Shown here piece by piece: positions 43,002 through 50,662 of a stretch of DNA of 52,495 nucleotides (positions within the stretch are counted from its first letter, which is position 1; each line of letters opens with the position of its first letter). The notes beneath the pieces were generated by a model. It did no database searches. It saw only the letters and a list, made by a program, of their open reading frames with translations, and was not told the origin of the DNA. Where the stretch lies: positions 1 through 52,495 of the forward strand of contig JAFWWB010000047.1 in assembly GCA_017518185.1 (NCBI GenBank). The letters are read 5' to 3'. The stretch is from Lachnospiraceae bacterium (GTDB lineage Bacteria; Bacillota; Clostridia; Lachnospirales; Lachnospiraceae). Both the position numbers and the translations under genes were made by a program.

Positions 43002-43772
43002 TCATTTTCTCAGCTTCCTGATCCTCTCGGCAGAGTATTCCTCGATCTGCTTCCAGAGGGAATTAAGCTGCTTTTTATGGGCACAGAGCTTTTCGGAGCA
43101 GTTTTTGCACTGCAGGTAGTCATTTGTTTTCTCGGAGAAACGTTCGGGATGCAGAAAGAAGGTTATCTCCCAGCGTACCATCAACGCTACCGATAATGCC
43201 AGCAGGCTCCATGTATAGCTCTTTCTCACAAAGAACAGCGGTGTGAACATCATCGCATAATCCCAGTTATATATCCTGCAGGTACTGCAGCACTTATTCT
43301 TCAAGAACCAGGTCTGGAAAGGGCAGAAGAACAGGATGCAGATGATATCACAGATGGAATAGGCGCTGCACAGCAGGACCATGATCCCGTCATCCAGTAT
43401 CCCCACCATATGCAGTGCTCCGAAAAGAGCATTGAAAACTATCCAGATAAGGGCGACCAGCATGGTAGCATTGTTGTCATGGATCTTTATCTCTGTGCTG
43501 CCTGACTTTATATAATTACGCGCAAACTGCTTCTGACATCCGGGACTCTCATATCTGTTCGGAAAAAAACGCTGGATCATCTCCACCACAAAAACAGCCC
43601 AGGTTATATAGATGATCGTCGGCATCTTTTCAACACTTTCGATGACAGATGCTTCCGAATAGAATCTGAAACGGATATAGCTTATCAGAAGCAGTATGAA
43701 CAGCGCTGTTCTGTAGAGCAAACGTACATAATGGATCAGGCTGACTTTACTGATCCTTTTTTTATTTTTCAA
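43002..43772 (-). CDS. Uncharacterised polytopic membrane protein with Cys motifs
   Basis: 256 residues with four to six hydrophobic segments (about 18-35, 50-65, 105-125, 130-150, 180-205). Cys-rich spots 'KNKCCSTCRIYNWDYAMMF' and, near the C-terminus, 'YLQCKNCSEKLCAHKK' suggest metal or disulfide sites. I have no family name for it. Basic N-terminus MKNKKR. Start overlaps the Gfo/Idh stop by 4 nt, so they share a transcript, though a functional link is not evident. Confidence 0.75.
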   Translation of the reverse strand: MKNKKRISKVSLIHYVRLLYRTALFILLLISYIRFRFYSEASVIESVEKMPTIIYITWAVFVVEMIQRFFPNRYESPGCQKQFARNYIKSGSTEIKIHDNNATMLVALIWIVFNALFGALHMVGILDDGIMVLLCSAYSICDIICILFFCPFQTWFLKNKCCSTCRIYNWDYAMMFTPLFFVRKSYTWSLLALSVALMVRWEITFFLHPERFSEKTNDYLQCKNCSEKLCAHKKQLNSLWKQIEEYSAERIRKLRK

Positions 43773-44743
43773 TACCCCGTCTCCTTAAATATCCTGTCCA
43801 TGAGCTCGGCGTTCCTTATCGAGAAGGAAGGACTTATGTGCGGTTTGTCTCCGTTCAAAATGCATCTGCCGAGCTGTTCTATCTCCATCGAATAGTTCTG
43901 CGGGACGGAGATCCTTCTCTCAGTCACACCGCCGTCCTTAAATATCCGGTAACGGATCTCTCCTTCCTGATTGTACTCCGCTTCAGATCTTATAGCTCCC
44001 CTGCTGCCATGTATATAGAGCCGGTCAAACCTGGAGTTGGTGTTCACACCGAGTATCATCCCGACGTTGAAGGATGCTCTCACGCCGTTTTCAAAGCGCA
44101 GGATCGCCGAAGTTGCAAGATCCACTCCCAGATCGGAGAACTCGGCATTTGCCCTGACAAAAACAGGATCAGAATCGATAAGCGACAGGATCATAGTCGT
44201 GCAATAGCATCCCAGATCATACATCGCTCCGCCGCCATGTTCCTTGTGCAGTCTGAAATCTTCTCTATAACACTGTGTGATAAAAGCCGTTTCAATATAA
44301 TCAACATCACCTATCACGCCCTCAGCAATATCCTTCCGGAGACTGTCCATATAGGGACTGTGAAGATATGCGTACGCCTCCATGAGAAATACACCGTTTT
44401 CCTCAGCCGTCCTGTACATCTCCTTTGCCTCTGCAGCATTCAGCGCAAGGGGCTTTTCGCAGAGCACATGTTTACCGTTCTCAAGAGCAGCTTTCACCCA
44501 TTTAAGGTGCAGATCGTTGGGAAGCGGGATATAAACAGCCTGTACATCGGGATCTGCTATGAGCGCCTCATAGCCGGTGTATGCTTTTTCGAAAGCAAAT
44601 TCCGTTCTGAAGGCCTCTGCCTTTTCCGCACTCCGTCCCGCAATGGCATACGGAACACAATTGTCCGCCAGCATCATTCCGGGTATCGTGCATGATCTTG
44701 CGATATTTGCAGTCCCCAGTACTCCCCACTTTACTTTTTCCAT
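43769..44743 (-). CDS. Gfo/Idh/MocA family oxidoreductase
   Basis: About 324 residues from the ATG at 44741-44743, with GGGAGGAGG 8 nt upstream; the longer ORF to 44791 lacks one. N-terminal Rossmann motif 'WGVLGTANIARS', the family 'EKPLALNAAEAKEM' stretch with the catalytic-region Lys, and C-terminal alpha/beta domain 'EHGGGAMYDLGCY'. NAD(P)-dependent oxidation of a sugar, inositol or sugar derivative; substrate unknown. Own promoter at 44800-44828. Confidence 0.9.
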   Translation of the reverse strand: MEKVKWGVLGTANIARSCTIPGMMLADNCVPYAIAGRSAEKAEAFRTEFAFEKAYTGYEALIADPDVQAVYIPLPNDLHLKWVKAALENGKHVLCEKPLALNAAEAKEMYRTAEENGVFLMEAYAYLHSPYMDSLRKDIAEGVIGDVDYIETAFITQCYREDFRLHKEHGGGAMYDLGCYCTTMILSLIDSDPVFVRANAEFSDLGVDLATSAILRFENGVRASFNVGMILGVNTNSRFDRLYIHGSRGAIRSEAEYNQEGEIRYRIFKDGGVTERRISVPQNYSMEIEQLGRCILNGDKPHISPSFSIRNAELMDRIFKETGY

Positions 44744-44799
44744 TGCATCTGCCTCCTCCCGTATATCCTGTATTGCCCCCTCATCCGCCATCTTTTCCC

Positions 44800-44828
44800 A
44801 TTCTAAATTGCTGCAGGCATGATTTCAA
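44800..44828 (-). promoter_or_regulatory. Promoter of the Gfo/Idh gene
   Basis: Minus-strand -35 TTGAAA (44823-44828), 17-nt spacer, -10 TAGAAT (44800-44805), about 57 nt before the start. Confidence 0.65.
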
Positions 44829-44883
44829 GCCCTTTTTACCTTTTTCCCCACAGCTTAACGGCAAGTCCCCGCTCTTACTCCTC

Positions 44884-44913
44884 TTGACACGTTTTTCCCC
44901 TGTATGCTAAATT
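44884..44913 (+). promoter_or_regulatory. Promoter upstream of the alpha/beta hydrolase
   Basis: Plus-strand consensus -35 TTGACA (44884-44889), 18-nt spacer, -10 TAAATT (44908-44913). Divergent from the Gfo/Idh promoter, 55 bp apart. Confidence 0.65.
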
Positions 44914-44916
44914 GAA

Positions 44917-44938
44917 CAATTGATCACCATATCAGTTG
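44917..44938 (+). promoter_or_regulatory. Operator-like inverted repeat
   Basis: CAATTGAT, 6 nt, ATCAGTTG: 8-nt arms with one mismatch, immediately downstream of the -10, where MarR- or TetR-type repressors commonly bind. No regulator gene stands beside it now. Confidence 0.45.
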
Positions 44939-44955
44939 ATAGGAGGTTCGATGAG

Positions 44956-44985
44956 ATGAACTCCGGAAAAATCTTCAGGCAATAA
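44956..44985 (+). CDS. Possible 9-residue leader peptide or truncated gene start
   Basis: An AGGAGG (44941-44946) is followed 9 nt later by ATG and the reading MNSGKIFRQ-stop. A second ATG at 44951 gives only two codons. The RBS is much better than that of the hydrolase 41-70 nt further on. It is either a translated leader that couples to the hydrolase, or the stub of a lost gene (for example the regulator that the adjacent operator calls for). Low confidence as a functional gene. Confidence 0.3.
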   Translation: MNSGKIFRQ

Positions 44986-45025
44986 CCGGGGCCTGATCTT
45001 ATTTCAGAAAAGGATGAACAGTGAT

Positions 45026-45859
45026 ATGAACGATTATATGCGTGAGAGCCTGAGCTACTTCGGGCTGTACATAAAAATGTTCCGGATCAGGAAGAAATAT
45101 GTGCCGGAAGAGATTTCTTACGGCAGTAACAAGGAACAGTATTTCCTGTACTATGAACCAAAGAAGACAGTCAGCGACAAGATCATAGTCTGGGTCCATG
45201 GCGGAGGCTGGAATGCAGGGAATCCCAGATTTTTCGATTTTGTCGGGCAGTGTGTCTGCGATCAGGGATACAGGTTTATTTCTCTGGGCTACAGACTTTC
45301 TCCGAAATACAAGTATCCCTGCCAGCTCCGGGATATCTGTAAGGCCTATGGTTCTGCGATCAGATGCCTGCAAGATAAAGGGATAGACACATCAAAGATC
45401 ATAATGGCGGGCCCTTCTGCCGGGGCACACCTGACTTCGATCATGTGCTACTGCCGGAAAGTTCAGCAAAAATACGGTGTTGATGTTTCAAATATCATCG
45501 GATTTATCGGTACAGGCGGACCCTACAGTTTCAGGGATGACCAGGGTCTGATGATCAGATTGCTTCTGGACCAGCTTTTCAGGAAAGGCTATAACAGGAA
45601 AAACGGGGAACCTGTAGCGCTTCAGTCAAAGAACGGTATTCCCATGCTACTTATCCAGAGTAAACATGACGGGTTGCTGCAGTATGCCTGTGCCGAGGAT
45701 TTTGCTAAAAGGGCGGAAGAGCTGGGAAATCCCTGTGAGCTTTACAGCGTAGTAGATAAGAAGAATACTCATTCATGGTATACGGCGGGAATGTTTCTGG
45801 AAAGCAGGGAAGAAAACAAAGGACTGGATAAGTTCTTTTCCTGGATAGAGGAACGATAA
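45026..45859 (+). CDS. Alpha/beta hydrolase fold protein (esterase/lipase, HSL-like)
   Basis: About 277 residues from the ATG at 45026 (AAAAGGA 11 nt upstream); an ATG at 45014 in the same frame directly touches that RBS and is less likely. Oxyanion-hole motif HGGGW (58-62), nucleophile Ser131 in GPSAG, acidic residue near 'QSKHDG', and His in 'KKNTHSWY'. That is the layout of carboxylesterases of the hormone-sensitive-lipase group. No signal peptide. Substrate unknown. Translation of the following fragment begins at its stop codon. Confidence 0.88.
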   Translation: MNDYMRESLSYFGLYIKMFRIRKKYVPEEISYGSNKEQYFLYYEPKKTVSDKIIVWVHGGGWNAGNPRFFDFVGQCVCDQGYRFISLGYRLSPKYKYPCQLRDICKAYGSAIRCLQDKGIDTSKIIMAGPSAGAHLTSIMCYCRKVQQKYGVDVSNIIGFIGTGGPYSFRDDQGLMIRLLLDQLFRKGYNRKNGEPVALQSKNGIPMLLIQSKHDGLLQYACAEDFAKRAEELGNPCELYSVVDKKNTHSWYTAGMFLESREENKGLDKFFSWIEER

Positions 45860-45924
45860 TGCATTTTGTTGATGCCAAAGGTATCCTTACCGGCAGCGGC
45901 GGATACTTTGGAATGAACAGATTG
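45859..45924 (+). pseudogene. 5' remnant of a radical-SAM (spore photoproduct lyase family) gene
   Basis: Starts at a TAATG contact with the hydrolase stop, with GAGGAA as RBS. The first codons read MHFVDAKGILTGSGGYFGMN, closely resembling from memory the N-terminus of SPL-family radical SAM proteins, in which a GMNxYRGCxHGCIYC segment follows. After 'GMN' the similarity stops; the next codons read RLYYITS and no CxxxCxxC follows. Only about 20 codons survive, next to the converging DUF3795 gene. Recognition rests on memory of the family, not on a search. Confidence 0.45.
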
Positions 45925-45939
45925 TATTACATCACTTCA

Positions 45940-46995
45940 TCAGTTTTCCTCAAGTATCCGCAGCGCCTCTTTATGATCCTGTCCGATGATCTCCTGCACC
46001 TTCTGAAAATCATATTTCTCATGCAGTCTTGCCTGTACTTTCATAAATTCTTTCTTTCCATATTTCCTGATATAGAGAGATTGAGCCTTTGCTGCATTTG
46101 CTCCGTCATTTGACGGCACAAAAAATCCCTTTTCACAGGTCTCAAGCTCACTGCATTCGTAACATCCGTCTATATTCTTCTCGTTGCAGCACTTTACATT
46201 GGGACATATCCTGTCCTCAGAACAGGTGGCAAAGGAGCAGGCATTGTACTCTGTCCTGCAGCCGCCGCACCACGCTCCCAGGAAACAATGGTTACAGGAT
46301 AATCCGCAGACAGCAACAGGATCGATACCCTTTCTTGCGATTTTGCAAAGCCTGTTTTTTATGCGCTGCATTGCTTCGATATGCATGATCCAGTGCCGTG
46401 AAAACGGCATCTGAATGAGCCCTTTTACATCCTTCCCGCACCAGTAGTCTATCAGCCAGAATGCATTTTCATCCTCGCTGATACACTTGCTTTCTATCAG
46501 CCTCTGCCTGGCATCATCACTGAACTTTCTTTTTAGATCTTTATACTGTAATTGTAAAAGTATCCTGTCAGATGATTCTTTTACAGCCTTTGCATAAAGG
46601 TAGAGTTCTTTTACATTCAACTTCTTTGAAAACTCAGCGATCTTTTCGCCTTCAAGCTCATTACCCGTTGTAATGATCGGGGATGCTGTCTTTTCGAGGA
46701 ACTTTTCACGAAACAGGATCTGCTCATCTTCCGCTATCATCTCATGAGCCACGATATCTTCTATCCTGAAAATGTGCCAGATAGAATATGCAAGAGTTTT
46801 GCTATGATAACCATTGACACCGGCAAACGGCATCTGATAAAAAGCCTTATCTGGATAGCCTTCTACGATCCATGTTATCTGTTGAAACAATTCTTCCCTG
46901 AATCCGGTCAGTTTGCTGATGGCTTCATCGAAAGCGGCTTCTTTTGACAACAGTTTCTGTATTTCCTTATTCTTCTCCGACCAATTCTTATCCAT
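45940..46995 (-). CDS. DinB-like / DUF3795 fusion protein
   Basis: About 351 residues from the ATG at 46993-46995, preceded by GGAGGAGG at 11 nt; the track start at a GTG (47019) lies upstream of that RBS. The N-terminal part (about 1-220) looks like a DinB/YfiT-type four-helix bundle with spaced His residues ('YSIWHIFRIEDIVAHEM', 'SRHWIMHIEAM') that could bind metal. The C-terminal part is DUF3795: 'VCGLSCNHCFLGAWCGGC' followed by further Cys pairs (about 10 Cys in 60 residues). Role unknown. The joining of the two domains is uncommon as far as I know. Confidence 0.75.
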   Translation of the reverse strand: MDKNWSEKNKEIQKLLSKEAAFDEAISKLTGFREELFQQITWIVEGYPDKAFYQMPFAGVNGYHSKTLAYSIWHIFRIEDIVAHEMIAEDEQILFREKFLEKTASPIITTGNELEGEKIAEFSKKLNVKELYLYAKAVKESSDRILLQLQYKDLKRKFSDDARQRLIESKCISEDENAFWLIDYWCGKDVKGLIQMPFSRHWIMHIEAMQRIKNRLCKIARKGIDPVAVCGLSCNHCFLGAWCGGCRTEYNACSFATCSEDRICPNVKCCNEKNIDGCYECSELETCEKGFFVPSNDGANAAKAQSLYIRKYGKKEFMKVQARLHEKYDFQKVQEIIGQDHKEALRILEEN

Positions 46996-47175
46996 GTCTG
47001 ATCCGGCCTCCTCCAACACCCGCCTTTATGTAAATAACCCATTTCTTTTTCTCATCAACGATGCTTTGAATAAAACACAATAACCGTAAACTCATAGTCC
47101 AGACCTGCTATCATCAATGATCATCACTCCAAAGCTATAAGGGTTTCATAAAACTGATCCCTTCTCGGTTTCTGT

Positions 47176-47631
47176 TTATCTTTCAACAACAAATCTTGCC
47201 AGTTCTACATTGCTGTCTTTTTCAGTTGATACAATATGAAACCCACATTTTTCAATATAAAACTTCACGTTCTGCTTCTTGTCTAATGGTGTTACTAAGG
47301 TTAGTTTCTTCCAATCTTCAAGGAGTGTCTGCAAAAATCGAATTGCCTGAGTTCCTATTCCTTTACCCTGAAATTCAGGAACAATACACAAACAGGCAAC
47401 CTCATATTCTCCTCCACCCAGCTTTGTATAGGAAACACAGCCGACAGGCTCATCATCACTAAGTATGATATGTTTCGGGTGCCGTTTGATCGACTCTTCC
47501 ATCATTTCTCTTGTGTTTCCATATCCCGGGCATGAACCATATTGCAGATGATCGTCATAAAAAGAAGCATTATAAATATTTACCAATAGCTCTGCGTCCT
47601 CAATACCCGCTTGTCTATAGTCTATTTTCAT
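47176..47631 (-). CDS. GNAT family N-acetyltransferase
   Basis: 151 residues, single GNAT domain. Acetyl-CoA site 'VPEFQGKGIGTQAIRFLQ' (Q-x-x-G-x-G) after beta-4 'YEVACLCIV', and 'VKFYIEKCGFHIV' for the C-terminal beta strands. Opens MKIDYRQAGIEDAELLVNIY. Substrate unknown. The Shine-Dalgarno is poor (AAGAG). It stands alone: 155-180 nt of AT-rich, gene-free DNA on each side. Confidence 0.85.
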   Translation of the reverse strand: MKIDYRQAGIEDAELLVNIYNASFYDDHLQYGSCPGYGNTREMMEESIKRHPKHIILSDDEPVGCVSYTKLGGGEYEVACLCIVPEFQGKGIGTQAIRFLQTLLEDWKKLTLVTPLDKKQNVKFYIEKCGFHIVSTEKDSNVELARFVVER

Positions 47632-47786
47632 AAAACTCTTGCCTTTTTCTCCGTTTTACAGTTAAAACGCTGCTTCTGCGATCCGTGATCATAGTTTAAC
47701 ATCAACGTTCTTGAAATTTTGTATCGTAATGATCCTTTTCAACGAAAAGCATCGGTGCCGTCAGCGCTCACCATCATTGCTAACGT

Positions 47787-48425
47787 TTATCCGAATATCT
47801 GTCCCGGCAGCTTCAGCTTCTCTTTGGGCGGAAACTCCTTGTCAAACTCATCCACATCCTCATCCTTCACGTAGTACCCCTGCGGAGTCTGATATACCCC
47901 GGTCACATCATCCAGATATCCGGGGATCAATTCCTTGCACAGGAAGAATGATGAATCCGCATCTTCCGGAAGGTCATGATACCGGATGCCAAACTCTCTG
48001 GCATAGGTAAAACCACTTTTTCCATAAAAATCAATGTTTCCTTCAAAAAGAACTGCCCCGAAGCCCATTTCTGCCGCTTTCTCCAAAGAGTAGTCCAGCA
48101 AAGCCTTTCCGTAACCCTTACGCTTCAGCTCCGGGGTGATCCCGATCGGTCCCATCGTTAAGATTGGGATTGTTCTTTGAGGGGCAGGAGCATCCCTTTC
48201 AATGATCGTCCTCATAAACATATTCTGTCCGATCAGTTTACCATCCTGTTCCATAACGAAATCAAGTTCTTTTACAAATGCCGGATCATCCCTGAGCACA
48301 TGGATCACATAATGCTCACTGCATCCAGGACGGTAAACATTCCAGAATGCTTCCCTCACCAGGTTCTCAACAGCCCTGTGATCCTCTTTCTTCTCCAGTC
48401 TTATCGTATATTTGTTTGTATTCAT
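47787..48425 (-). CDS. GNAT family N-acetyltransferase (Eis/YhbS-like)
   Basis: 212 residues. N-terminal 'YTIRLEKKEDHRAVENLVREAFWNVYRPG' (split) and acetyl-CoA motif 'GITPELKRKGYGKALLDYSLEKA' (split) resemble YhbS-type acetyltransferases. 'GAVLFEGNIDFYGKSGF' marks the end of the fold. Start overlaps the CPBP gene stop by 4 nt, so it is the third gene of the TetR-CPBP-GNAT unit. Substrate unknown. Confidence 0.85.
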   Translation of the reverse strand: MNTNKYTIRLEKKEDHRAVENLVREAFWNVYRPGCSEHYVIHVLRDDPAFVKELDFVMEQDGKLIGQNMFMRTIIERDAPAPQRTIPILTMGPIGITPELKRKGYGKALLDYSLEKAAEMGFGAVLFEGNIDFYGKSGFTYAREFGIRYHDLPEDADSSFFLCKELIPGYLDDVTGVYQTPQGYYVKDEDVDEFDKEFPPKEKLKLPGQIFG

Positions 48426-49141
48426 CTCATTTCCTCATTTTTTTCTTTTTTCATCTTGGCAAGATATATGCAGTATACGATTGCTACAACTATCGTTGCT
48501 CCTATGTAGATCCAGTCGACCAGCTCATTATCAGCACCGAACAGCGAAAGGACATCGATCATGGAGTGCGCTATGATACACGGGATAATACTGCCGCTCT
48601 TATAACAGACCATCGTCAGGATAAAGCCCCAGCTGATCGCAAAAATGATCTGCATGACTGTCTCCAAGCTTGCCTGTCCGGTAAAGAGGTTAACGATATG
48701 GCCTATACCGAATGTCATGGCAGATACTATGACCGCCACTATCGTCTTATCCTTTGAAAGCATTGCCCTGAAAAGGAATCCCCTGAAGATCATTTCTTCC
48801 ACAAAGCCTACAAGGACCATGGAAAGTGATGCTATCACCAATTCCGAACCATGATATGAAGGAGCGAAACCATCCCAGATATTACCCGTAGCCAGGATCC
48901 ACATCGGTATGAAGAAAAGATACTTTTTCATGTCCTTTGGCCATCCGGTAAGACCATACTTTTCTTCCAGATGATCCGTTTTTACAAATGCAATGATCCC
49001 TGCCGTAAAAACAAGCAGCGCTATAAGCATATAGATGCTCTCATCCCCGAAGTTCCCTCTTATCGTACCTAAAATGACGCAGTAAGCAATGATCCAAAGT
49101 ACCGCAAATAATACTTCTTTCTTTTCATACAGTTTTCGCAT
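48422..49141 (-). CDS. CPBP family intramembrane glutamic endopeptidase
   Basis: 239 residues, about seven hydrophobic helices. CPBP (Abi/Rce1) motifs: 'GFVEEMIFRGFLFRAML' (motif 1, EExxxR), 'FGIGHIVNLF' (motif 2, FxxxH) and 'IIAHSMIDVLSL' (motif 3, HxxxD-like). Members act as membrane proteases in bacteriocin self-immunity or protein maturation; target unknown. Located 1 nt after the TetR gene and overlapping the GNAT gene, so it is under that regulator. Confidence 0.9.
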   Translation of the reverse strand: MRKLYEKKEVLFAVLWIIAYCVILGTIRGNFGDESIYMLIALLVFTAGIIAFVKTDHLEEKYGLTGWPKDMKKYLFFIPMWILATGNIWDGFAPSYHGSELVIASLSMVLVGFVEEMIFRGFLFRAMLSKDKTIVAVIVSAMTFGIGHIVNLFTGQASLETVMQIIFAISWGFILTMVCYKSGSIIPCIIAHSMIDVLSLFGADNELVDWIYIGATIVVAIVYCIYLAKMKKEKNEEMR

Positions 49142-49142
49142 A

Positions 49143-49793
49143 TTATTTCCCTTTCCGCGCCGCTATCATTCCGAAGAAGACATTCTCCAGCATCTTCCTG
49201 CACTGCCCCTCATCATATTCCATCGAGTTATTTGCAAGCAGACTCGCCATGCCATGAGCCACGCAAAAGAATGTCAGGAACATCTCTGTTGCCTGCTCTA
49301 TATCTGCCTTAAGGCCTGCCGCCATGATCTCCATGATCTCCGAAAGTCCGGGATCAGTCATAAGAACCGCCACATCCTTTCCTCCAAACTTATCCGTCTG
49401 GAACAAAAAGCGGAACAGGTTTTTCTCTTCCTGACCGAACCTCACATAGTTAAGCCCCAGCGCCAGCATCGGATTTTTGTCTGTATCTGCCCCCGATCTA
49501 CGATCGGGGGAGCCCGTCGCTGCTTTGAGCGACTTCAGAGCTTCGCCGTCAGGAGAAGCCTCCTTGTCTGCTTTTTTGGGGATTATGAACTCCGTATGAT
49601 ACTTATCAGCTATCTCATAAGCAGCTTCCCGGATCTCATCCACCGTCTTGAAACTGTACAGTACCGGCTGAGTCGAGCATCCAAGATATTCCGAAATGGT
49701 CCTGGCATTCAGGTTCTCATGCCCGTTTGCCCTGATCACCTCAAACGAAGCTTCCGCAACCATTTTCTTTGTAATCTTCACTTTCGGCGGCAT
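49143..49793 (-). CDS. TetR/AcrR family regulator carrying an in-frame insertion
   Basis: About 216 residues from the ATG at 49791-49793, with GGGGGG 5 nt upstream. N-terminal HTH 'KKMVAEASFEVIRANG' and 'TISEYLGCSTQPVLYSF'; C-terminal effector domain from 'NPMLALGLNYVRFGQEEKNLFRF' (split). Between them a 29-residue segment (from EASPDG to GADTDK) is encoded by a palindromic 87-bp insertion flanked by TTGTCTG. Without it the protein would read 'KKADKNPMLALGL', as expected for the family. It probably represses its own operon through the repeat at 49810-49823. Confidence 0.88.
   Translation of the reverse strand: MPPKVKITKKMVAEASFEVIRANGHENLNARTISEYLGCSTQPVLYSFKTVDEIREAAYEIADKYHTEFIIPKKADKEASPDGEALKSLKAATGSPDRRSGADTDKNPMLALGLNYVRFGQEEKNLFRFLFQTDKFGGKDVAVLMTDPGLSEIMEIMAAGLKADIEQATEMFLTFFCVAHGMASLLANNSMEYDEGQCRKMLENVFFGMIAARKGK
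49477..49570. mobile_element. Small palindromic element with 7-bp target duplication inside tetR
   Basis: TTGTCTG occurs at 49477-49483 and again at 49564-49570, exactly 87 bp (29 codons) apart. Between them lie three hairpins: CCCCCGATC/GATCGGGGG (49490-49498 with 49502-49510, loop TAC), GTCGCT/AGCGAC (49516-49521 with 49528-49533), and GCTTC/GAAGC (49540-49544 with 49555-49559). No transposase is encoded, so it would move in trans like a MITE or REP-type element. It keeps the host gene open. Not recognised as a named family. Confidence 0.7.
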
Positions 49794-49809
49794 GACATCC
49801 CCCCCTGTC

Positions 49810-49823
49810 ATAACATTCGTTAT
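49810..49823. promoter_or_regulatory. Likely TetR operator
   Basis: Inverted repeat ATAAC, ATTC, GTTAT between the -10 region and the tetR start, placed for autorepression. Binding by the adjacent TetR protein is inference. Confidence 0.45.
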
Positions 49824-49832
49824 ATAATCCTT

Positions 49833-49860
49833 ATTATATGTAAAAAAGTGCAGTTGTCAA
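49833..49860 (-). promoter_or_regulatory. Consensus promoter of the tetR-CPBP-GNAT unit
   Basis: Minus-strand -35 TTGACA (49855-49860), 16-nt spacer, -10 TATAAT (49833-49838): both hexamers match the consensus fully. Confidence 0.85.
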
Positions 49861-49889
49861 TAAAAAAAGAAGGACCGGCCGCCCGATCC
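49859..49889 (-). terminator. Terminator of the AAC(3)-GNAT unit
   Basis: Minus-strand stem GGATCGG/CCGGTCC (7 bp with one U-G pair, 4-nt loop) followed by TTCTTTTTTTATT. It directly follows the GNAT stop and runs into the tetR -35. Confidence 0.8.
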
Positions 49890-49890
49890 A

Positions 49891-50655
49891 TTATAGCCTG
49901 GCTTTAAAATATGCATACTGTGTCACGACTTCAAATCCTACGCTTTCCGCTGTCGCTCTTGAACCTGCATTTGCGGCATCACAATCCCACACCGGTTCTT
50001 TCCCAATACTCGGTATATACTCCGTCATCTTCTTTGCCGCTATGACAGCCAAGCCTTTTCTCCGATGGGCTTCCTTTGTCTCAATTCCTATATCTATCTG
50101 CCTGCTGCTGACAGCTGCCGAAAAAGCAACAGCAGCCACATCATCATCCTTTACCAGACAGTATCCCCTGCCTCTCGTCAAAAACTCCTGTGCACTGCTC
50201 CAGAAATTCAACGGTACAACTCTCCCTTCTATCCGGGAAAGCAAACCCTCATCGATCTCTTTCAGTTCATATCCTTCCGGAATGTTTCCCACAGGCTGCA
50301 ATTCTCTTAAACGCAGCCCATATCTGGGATGCATCTCTATATCTTCTTTCTCGCGAAAATACCCTGCAACCGGCTCATCCTTTGTTTCCAATACAAAGCG
50401 TCTCGGATTGTTTCCGCTCTCATTTTTCATAAGTGCATATACAGCATCAAGGTCTTCCGGATAGGGATGACCGGAAATATACGCAAACCCACTTTCATGC
50501 CAGAATAACGCAAATCGACGATCTTCCGCTTCATCCATATAGATGTCTCCCCGCTGTACACCTTCTGCTATGGCCATTGGATAGATCGTATTACACGTGT
50601 TTAATCCTGCCAGTTCTATAAAATCAGAATAATGCTCTTCTTTTACCTTTTTCAT
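49891..50655 (-). CDS. GNAT acetyltransferase (GNAT_acetyltran type)
   Basis: About 254 residues. C-terminal GNAT domain with 'IGIETKEAHRRKGLAVIAAKKM' (split; R-x-x-G acetyl-CoA site), then 'DCDAANAGSRATAESVGFEVV', typical of the GNAT_acetyltran family. The N-terminal half ('GLNTCNTIYPMAIAEGV') is the family's linker domain. I favour the ATG at 50653-50655, 7 nt after the AAC(3) stop; an upstream ATG at 50697 would overlap that gene by 35 nt. Neither has a strong RBS, suggesting translational coupling. Confidence 0.82.
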   Translation of the reverse strand: MKKVKEEHYSDFIELAGLNTCNTIYPMAIAEGVQRGDIYMDEAEDRRFALFWHESGFAYISGHPYPEDLDAVYALMKNESGNNPRRFVLETKDEPVAGYFREKEDIEMHPRYGLRLRELQPVGNIPEGYELKEIDEGLLSRIEGRVVPLNFWSSAQEFLTRGRGYCLVKDDDVAAVAFSAAVSSRQIDIGIETKEAHRRKGLAVIAAKKMTEYIPSIGKEPVWDCDAANAGSRATAESVGFEVVTQYAYFKARL

Positions 50656-50662
50656 AATGAGA

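Noticed and set aside
47020-47175. A 19-codon ORF (MIAGLDYEFTVIVFYSKHR) upstream of the DUF3795 fusion gene
   Set aside because: A GGAG lies at long spacing and nothing is known to match; too short to support.
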